NCBI GenBank assembly: GCA_041488375.1
Contig: JBGPPD010000103.1
Span: 1 to 9,785 of the forward strand
From: JAABQT01 sp041488375
GTDB taxonomy: Bacteria > Pseudomonadota > Gammaproteobacteria > Burkholderiales > SG8-39
Length of the DNA: 9,785 nt
Reading direction: 5' to 3'
Position numbers and translations under genes: made by a program. The first letter of the stretch is position 1, and every line of letters begins with the position of its first letter. Below, piece by piece: positions 6,591 through 9,785 of the stretch. A model generated the notes under the pieces. The model saw only the letters and a list, made by a program, of their open reading frames with translations, searched no databases and had not been told where the DNA came from.

Positions 6591-7327
6591 CAGAAACCGA
6601 AAAAACGGGTGAACTTCGCCACCGGCTCGCGCTCGGTGACCAGGCCGTTCTCGATGGCGTCGGCGCGCGCGTAGCCGAGCGACATGCCGCAGACCACCAT
6701 TTCCTGCTCGGGAATCTGCAGCACGCGCCGCAGCACCGTGTGCGCCGAGGCGATCGCCGCCTGCGGGCAGGTGTCCAGGCCGTAGGCGCGCGCGGCAAGC
6801 ATCAGGTTCTGCAGGAACATGCCCGTGTCGAGCCATGCCCCGACCGGCAGGTCGCGCTCCAGCGTCACCACCAGCCCCACCGGCGCGTCGAAGAACTGGT
6901 AATTGCGCGCGTGCTGGCGCTGCGTCTTGTCGCGCTCGCCCTTGCCGATGCCGAGCAGTCCGTAGAGGTCCCAGCCGAGCTTGCGCCGCCGCGCCAGGTA
7001 GGGGTCGCGCCACTTCGTCGGGTAGTACTCGTACTCGCGCTTCCAGCCCTCCTCGCCGTGTTGCAGGAACTCGGCGTGCATCGCCTCGACCAGCCGCTCG
7101 CGCACCGGCCCGGCCACGGCGTAGACGTTCCACGGCTGGATATTGGTGCCCGAGGGCGCGCGGCTGGCGAGCGCGAGGATGCGCTCGACGGTTTCGCGCG
7201 CCACCGGGTCGGACCGGAAGGCGCGCAGGCTGCGGCGAGAGAGGATCGCCTCTTCGACCGAGCGCGCGACGCTGCCGGCGGCGAAGGGCAGCGCGCCCAT
7301 CGCCGGATCGTGGGCGGGAGAGTTCAT
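6590..7327 (-). CDS. Nitroreductase family FMN-dependent oxidoreductase
   Basis: This 245-residue protein has the nitroreductase fold signatures. RRSLRAF (31-37) is the FMN-phosphate-binding arginine and serine region, and APSGTNIQPWNVY (57-69) is the isoalloxazine-contacting segment. A C-terminal GMSLGYARADAIEN is followed by the KFTRFFGF tail. Such enzymes are usually cytoplasmic homodimers that reduce nitroaromatics, quinones or enones with NAD(P)H; the physiological substrate is not evident. The ATG at 7327 is the first gene of a four-gene overlapping operon. Only 18 bases separate it from the divergent dehydrogenase ATG, and no Shine-Dalgarno is present, so the message may be leaderless. 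A second in-frame ATG (codon 10) is possible but also lacks a ribosome site. The frame remains open far upstream, antisense to the dehydrogenase, with no protein-like content. Confidence 0.9.
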   Translation of the reverse strand: MNSPAHDPAMGALPFAAGSVARSVEEAILSRRSLRAFRSDPVARETVERILALASRAPSGTNIQPWNVYAVAGPVRERLVEAMHAEFLQHGEEGWKREYEYYPTKWRDPYLARRRKLGWDLYGLLGIGKGERDKTQRQHARNYQFFDAPVGLVVTLERDLPVGAWLDTGMFLQNLMLAARAYGLDTCPQAAIASAHTVLRRVLQIPEQEMVVCGMSLGYARADAIENGLVTEREPVAKFTRFFGF

Positions 7328-7345
7328 CGGGCGATAATACCCAAC
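7328..7345. promoter_or_regulatory. Divergent promoter region with overlapping -10-like hexamers
   Basis: The 18-base gap between two divergent ATGs contains GATAAT on the plus strand (7333-7338), 7 bases before the ATG at 7346. On the minus strand it has TATTAT (7339-7334), 6 bases before the ATG at 7327. Each places the expected transcription start at or beside the A of its ATG, which would make both mRNAs leaderless; neither gene has a Shine-Dalgarno. No good -35 is visible at 17 bases on either side; those positions lie inside the coding sequences. Assignment is by pattern only. Confidence 0.4.
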
Positions 7346-8722
7346 ATGGATGCCCGCCTGCAGTCCGCGTTCGCTGCGCTGATCGGCGAGAAGAACCTGC
7401 TCACCGCGCCGCAGGACACGGCCCCCTACACCACGGACTGGCGCAAGCAGTACCGCGCCGACGCCCTGTGCGTGTTGCGGCCGGCAAGCACGGCCGAAGT
7501 CGCGGCGCTGGTGGCGCTGTGCGCGCGCGAGGGCATCGCGGTGGTGCCCCAGGGCGGCAATACCGGCCTGTGCGGGGGCTCGGTGCCGACGGGCGCGCGG
7601 GCGGAGGCCGTGATCTCCCTCTCGCGCCTGAACCGCATCCGCGGAATCGACGTGCTGAACGACACGATGACGGTGGAGGCGGGCTGCGTATTGGCGAACC
7701 TCCAGCACGCCGCGGACGAGGCCGGGCGGCTGTTCCCGCTGTCGCTCGCCGCCGAGGGCAGTTGCCAGATCGGCGGCAACCTGTCCACCAACGCCGGCGG
7801 CGTCAACGTCCTGCGCTATGGCAACGCGCGCGAGCAGGTGCTCGGCCTCGAGGTGGTCCTGCCGGATGGCCGCGTCTGGGACGGGTTGCGCGCGCTGCGC
7901 AAGGACAATACCGGCTACGACCTCAAGCAGCTGTTCCTCGGTGCGGAGGGCACGCTGGGCATCATCACCGCGGCGGTGCTCAAGCTGCATCCCAAGCCCT
8001 CGGCGAGCGTCACGGCCTGGATCGCGCTGCAAGGCCCGGCGAGCGCGGTAGCGCTGCTCGCGAAATTGCGCCAGGCGCTCGGCGAGCGCATCAGCGCTTT
8101 CGAACTGGTCTCGCGCCGCTGCCTCGAGTCGGTGCTGAAGCATGCGCCCGCGATCCGCGATCCGCTGCCGCGCGTGCACCCGTGGTACGTGCTGGTCGAA
8201 ATCGCCGACGCCGGGGAAGCGGCGGTGCTGAAAGCGCAGGTGGAACAGGCGCTCGCCGCATGTCCGGAACTGGCCGATGACGCGGTGCTCGCCGCGAGCA
8301 CCGCCCAGTCGCAGGCGCTGTGGAAGATCCGCGAGACGATCCCTGAAGCCCAGTTCGACAACGTCAAGCACGACGTCTCGGTGCCCGTGTCGAGAGTGCC
8401 GGAGCTGATCGAGCGCGCAGGCAAGGCGCTCGAGGCGGCGTTTCCCGGCGCTCCGATCCACGCCTTCGGCCACATCGGCGACGGCAACATCCACTACAAC
8501 GTCGGCGACCAGGCCCTGGTCGCGCGCCGCGCCGAGGTGAACCGCGTGGTCTACGAGGTGGTGGCGGCCTTGGACGGTTCGATCTCGGCCGAGCACGGCC
8601 TGGGGCAGCTCAAACGCGTGGAAATCCAGCGCCACAAGGACGCTCTCGAACTCGAGTTGATGCGCACGCTCAAGCAGGCGCTCGACCCGCGGGGGCTGAT
8701 GAACCCCGGCAAGCTGCTGTAG
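7346..8722 (+). CDS. FAD-linked D-2-hydroxyacid dehydrogenase (GlcD / D2HGDH / D-lactate dehydrogenase type)
   Basis: This 458-residue flavoprotein has the PCMH FAD-binding domain first, with the pyrophosphate loop VVPQGGNTGLCGGSVP around 66-81. AEGSCQIGGNLSTNAGG and GAEGTLGIIT follow. The C-terminal FAD-oxidase domain carries the active-site and metal motif HIGDGNIHYN (His376, His383) and AEHGLG (Glu416-His417). The family oxidises D-2-hydroxyacids such as D-2-hydroxyglutarate, D-lactate or glycolate to 2-oxoacids, passing electrons to a quinone, cytochrome or ETF. The length and motifs best suit the D2HGDH or D-lactate dehydrogenase group, but the substrate is not decided. No second GlcE/GlcF-type subunit is adjacent. 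The ATG at 7346 lies 18 bases from the divergent nitroreductase start without a Shine-Dalgarno. The TAG stop is the first TAG of the palindromic repeat at 8719-8745. Confidence 0.93.
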   Translation: MDARLQSAFAALIGEKNLLTAPQDTAPYTTDWRKQYRADALCVLRPASTAEVAALVALCAREGIAVVPQGGNTGLCGGSVPTGARAEAVISLSRLNRIRGIDVLNDTMTVEAGCVLANLQHAADEAGRLFPLSLAAEGSCQIGGNLSTNAGGVNVLRYGNAREQVLGLEVVLPDGRVWDGLRALRKDNTGYDLKQLFLGAEGTLGIITAAVLKLHPKPSASVTAWIALQGPASAVALLAKLRQALGERISAFELVSRRCLESVLKHAPAIRDPLPRVHPWYVLVEIADAGEAAVLKAQVEQALAACPELADDAVLAASTAQSQALWKIRETIPEAQFDNVKHDVSVPVSRVPELIERAGKALEAAFPGAPIHAFGHIGDGNIHYNVGDQALVARRAEVNRVVYEVVAALDGSISAEHGLGQLKRVEIQRHKDALELELMRTLKQALDPRGLMNPGKLL

Positions 8723-8745
8723 GGTGGGCCCATGGCCCACCCTAC
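8719..8745. repeat. Palindromic intergenic repeat, copy 2 (GTAGGGTGGGCC arms)
   Basis: The 12-base arms are identical to copy 1 (GTAGGGTGGGCC / GGCCCACCCTAC), with loop CAT in place of AAA. It fills almost all of the 27-base gap between the convergent dehydrogenase and methyltransferase genes. Its left arm contains the dehydrogenase's TAG stop (8720-8722). As a symmetric hairpin between converging genes it could limit read-through in both directions. Confidence 0.9.
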
Positions 8746-8757
8746 CTCGCTACCTCG
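8742..8757. repeat. Tandem 8-base duplication CTACCTCG x2 at the methyltransferase stop
   Basis: CTACCTCG occurs twice in direct succession. The first copy shares its CTAC with the right arm of the palindrome and the second carries the methyltransferase stop (minus-strand TAG at 8752-8750). With a single copy, the palindrome's own TAG would be the methyltransferase stop. Confidence 0.8.
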
Positions 8758-9574
8758 CGCGCTCGAAAACGAGCGCTGCGCGCGCGCCGCCGCGCTGCAG
8801 CTCGCCCGACAGGCGCGAGCCCTCGGCCCGCCCGCGGAACGAGAACTCCGGCCCGAGGAAGGAAAGAGACGTCCCCTCCAGCCGTGCGGCGCTCACCGCG
8901 ACGGGTTTGCCGTCCTGCGCCGCCTCGACCTCGATCTGCTGGAAATTCTGCTGGATGCGCAGTTGCCAGCCGCCCGGCGCCTGCCAGGTGCCGCGCAGGT
9001 CGGCGGGCACCACCCAGACGAAGACGCGGCTCTCGCCGCCCTGCCCCTCGTGCCGCGCAGAGACTTTCACGGTTTCGGTCCGGTCGGGCAGCCAGCCCTT
9101 GAACGCGAACGCGTGCGTGACGACGCGCGCGCCGGGACGCAGCTGCTCGAGGAGCCTCGGCTGCAACTGGTCGAGCAGGAACGGCAGCAGGTAGATCGTG
9201 ACCACGCTGGCCTGCGACAGGTCCGCCTGCAAGGCGTCTGCCTGCTCGAAGCGCGCGTGGTCCGCGACGCCGGCGCGCTGCGCGTTGGCGCGCGCCTCGC
9301 CCACCAGCTTGGCGTCGAGCTCGAGCCCCAAGCCGCGCGCGCCGTGCTCGCGCGCCGCCGCGATGACGATGCGCCCGTCGCCCGAGCCGAGGTCGATGAC
9401 GAAATCCCGCGGGCCGGTGTCTGCCAGCTGCAGCATGCGCGCCACCACTTCGGGCGGCGTGGTGATGAACGGCGCGCGCAATTCGCCCTCCTGGGCGAGC
9501 GCCGAGGCGCAGCACAGGGCCGCTAGCGCGGCAGCAGCGAGGCGATGAGGTCGCGGATTTCCGCTTTCGACCAA
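8750..9574 (-). CDS. SAM-dependent methyltransferase-fold protein with apparent signal peptide
   Basis: This 274-residue protein has an N-terminal signal-peptide-like stretch (HRLAAAALAALCCASALAQ, cleavage likely after Ala27). A class I methyltransferase domain follows: PFITTPPEVVARML, motif I VIDLGSGDGR (59-68), and the acidic GLGLELD strand that would hold the SAM ribose. IYLLPFLLDQLQPRLLEQL and LRPGARVVTH come next. The last 80 or so residues (from ADLRGTW) look like a beta-rich extra domain. The TPPEVV and LGSGDGR pattern recalls, from memory, the FAM173/ATPSCKMT-like lysine methyltransferase group. Methyl acceptor and location are unknown, and an exported SAM enzyme is odd because SAM is cytoplasmic. 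The TTG at 9574 has GGGGAG 5 bases upstream. A second TTG at 9481 with AGGAGG 5 bases upstream would give a form without signal peptide. It overlaps the thioredoxin-like gene by 52 bases. Confidence 0.83.
   Translation of the reverse strand: MVESGNPRPHRLAAAALAALCCASALAQEGELRAPFITTPPEVVARMLQLADTGPRDFVIDLGSGDGRIVIAAAREHGARGLGLELDAKLVGEARANAQRAGVADHARFEQADALQADLSQASVVTIYLLPFLLDQLQPRLLEQLRPGARVVTHAFAFKGWLPDRTETVKVSARHEGQGGESRVFVWVVPADLRGTWQAPGGWQLRIQQNFQQIEVEAAQDGKPVAVSAARLEGTSLSFLGPEFSFRGRAEGSRLSGELQRGGARAALVFERAR
9487..9492 (-). promoter_or_regulatory. Internal Shine-Dalgarno-like AGGAGG before a second TTG start
   Basis: Minus-strand AGGAGG lies 5 bases before an in-frame TTG (9481-9479) in the methyltransferase gene, just after the predicted signal-peptide cleavage site. 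If used, it would yield a 243-residue cytoplasmic form starting RAPFITTPPEVV after the initiator Met. It may be a coincidence of the CAG-GAG-GGC codons. Confidence 0.3.
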
Positions 9575-9785
9575 TCGAGCTCCCCGATATAGCTGTAGCG
9601 GATGCGGCCGTCGGGGCCGACGATGTAGGTGGCCGGCAGCAGGCGCGCCTTCCAGGCCTTGGCGACGGCCGTGTCGCGGTCCATCAGCACCGTGAATCCG
9701 CCCGGCACGTCGCGCAGGAAATTCTGCACGCGCGTTTCCGGCTCGGCGAGATTCACGGCCAGTACGGCGAACGGCCGGCCCTCCA
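9523..9785 (-). CDS. TlpA/ResA-like thioredoxin-fold protein, C-terminal part (5' end outside window)
   Basis: The minus-strand frame runs in from the window edge (EGRPFAVLAVNLAEPE) to a TAG at 9525-9523, giving about 86 residues. The AVLAVNLAEPETRVQNFL, FTVLMDRDTAVAKAW, LLPATYIVGPDGRIRYSYIGELDW order is that of the second half of TlpA/ResA/AhpC-TSA-like redox proteins. It includes the cis-proline loop (LPATYIV). The CxxC active site would lie upstream, outside the window, so redox activity cannot be checked. Such proteins usually act in the periplasm on cytochrome c or other disulphides. A GTG at 9756 is only an internal codon, since the fold clearly continues upstream of it. The methyltransferase gene begins 52 bases before this stop, so the two are probably co-transcribed. 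Confidence 0.86.
   Translation of the reverse strand, partial: EGRPFAVLAVNLAEPETRVQNFLRDVPGGFTVLMDRDTAVAKAWKARLLPATYIVGPDGRIRYSYIGELDWSKAEIRDLIASLLPR

Noticed and set aside
3189..6674. Several long plus-strand open frames antisense to the MFS, lyase and binding-protein genes
   Set aside because: They are artefacts of very high GC where stops are rare. They are rich in Arg, His, Gly and Ala, lack motifs, and oppose genes with clear families.
6740..7345. Plus-strand upstream extension of the FAD dehydrogenase frame
   Set aside because: It is antisense to the nitroreductase; the flavoprotein homology starts at the ATG at 7346.
7328..8740. Minus-strand open frame extending the nitroreductase across the whole dehydrogenase gene
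   Set aside because: The nitroreductase domain starts just after 7327. The extension is antisense to conserved FAD-binding motifs and ends in the palindromic repeat.
8719..8757. Target-site duplication marking a recent insertion of palindrome copy 2
   Set aside because: The two 8-base copies lie side by side on one flank rather than on both sides of the element, so slippage is the simpler explanation.
1..9785. CRISPR arrays, tRNA/rRNA genes, transposases, toxin-antitoxin or defence genes
   Set aside because: I looked on both strands for repeated spacer-like units, tRNA-like sequences and family motifs of these systems and saw none.

Overview
The window is dense, very GC-rich bacterial DNA (about two thirds G+C by eye). 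Its protein families and its GTAGGGTGGGCC-type intergenic palindromes suggest a betaproteobacterium, probably Burkholderiales or a relative; this is inference, as there is no rRNA or other marker. It holds eleven genes, two of them cut by the window edges. No tRNA, rRNA, CRISPR array, transposase or phage gene was seen, and no gene-free stretch exceeds about 115 bases.

Region 1 (1-1727, + strand) has the 3' end of a gamma-glutamyltransferase-family gene, a glutathione S-transferase 2 bases downstream, and a D-3-hydroxybutyrate dehydrogenase overlapping the GST stop by 4 bases. Region 2 (1681-3303, - strand) has an alpha/beta hydrolase followed by a predicted lipoprotein zinc aminopeptidase. 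The aminopeptidase 3' end runs 47 bases antisense into the dehydrogenase gene. Region 3 (3354-7327, - strand) is a four-gene operon with overlapping ends: nitroreductase, orphan branched-chain-amino-acid-type periplasmic binding protein, HpcH/CitE-type CoA ester lyase, and MFS transporter. It reads like a small uptake and catabolism module for an organic acid or CoA-activated compound. Region 4 (7346-8722, + strand) is a GlcD/D2HGDH-type FAD dehydrogenase, divergent from region 3 with only 18 bases between the two start codons. Region 5 (8750-9785, - strand) is a partial TlpA/ResA-like thioredoxin gene followed by a SAM methyltransferase-fold protein with an apparent signal peptide.

Most starts have no Shine-Dalgarno sequence and appear to rely on translational coupling or leaderless initiation. 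Two perfect palindromes (12-base arms, 3-base loops) sit at gene ends and supply the TAG stop codon of the adjoining genes. The most interesting observations are these stop-supplying palindromes, the 18-base divergent spacer with -10-like hexamers on both strands, the exported-looking methyltransferase with two possible TTG starts, and the MFS gene lacking any ATG/GTG/TTG start. I found no clear evidence for a wholly new multi-gene system; the genes are accessory metabolism of known families.
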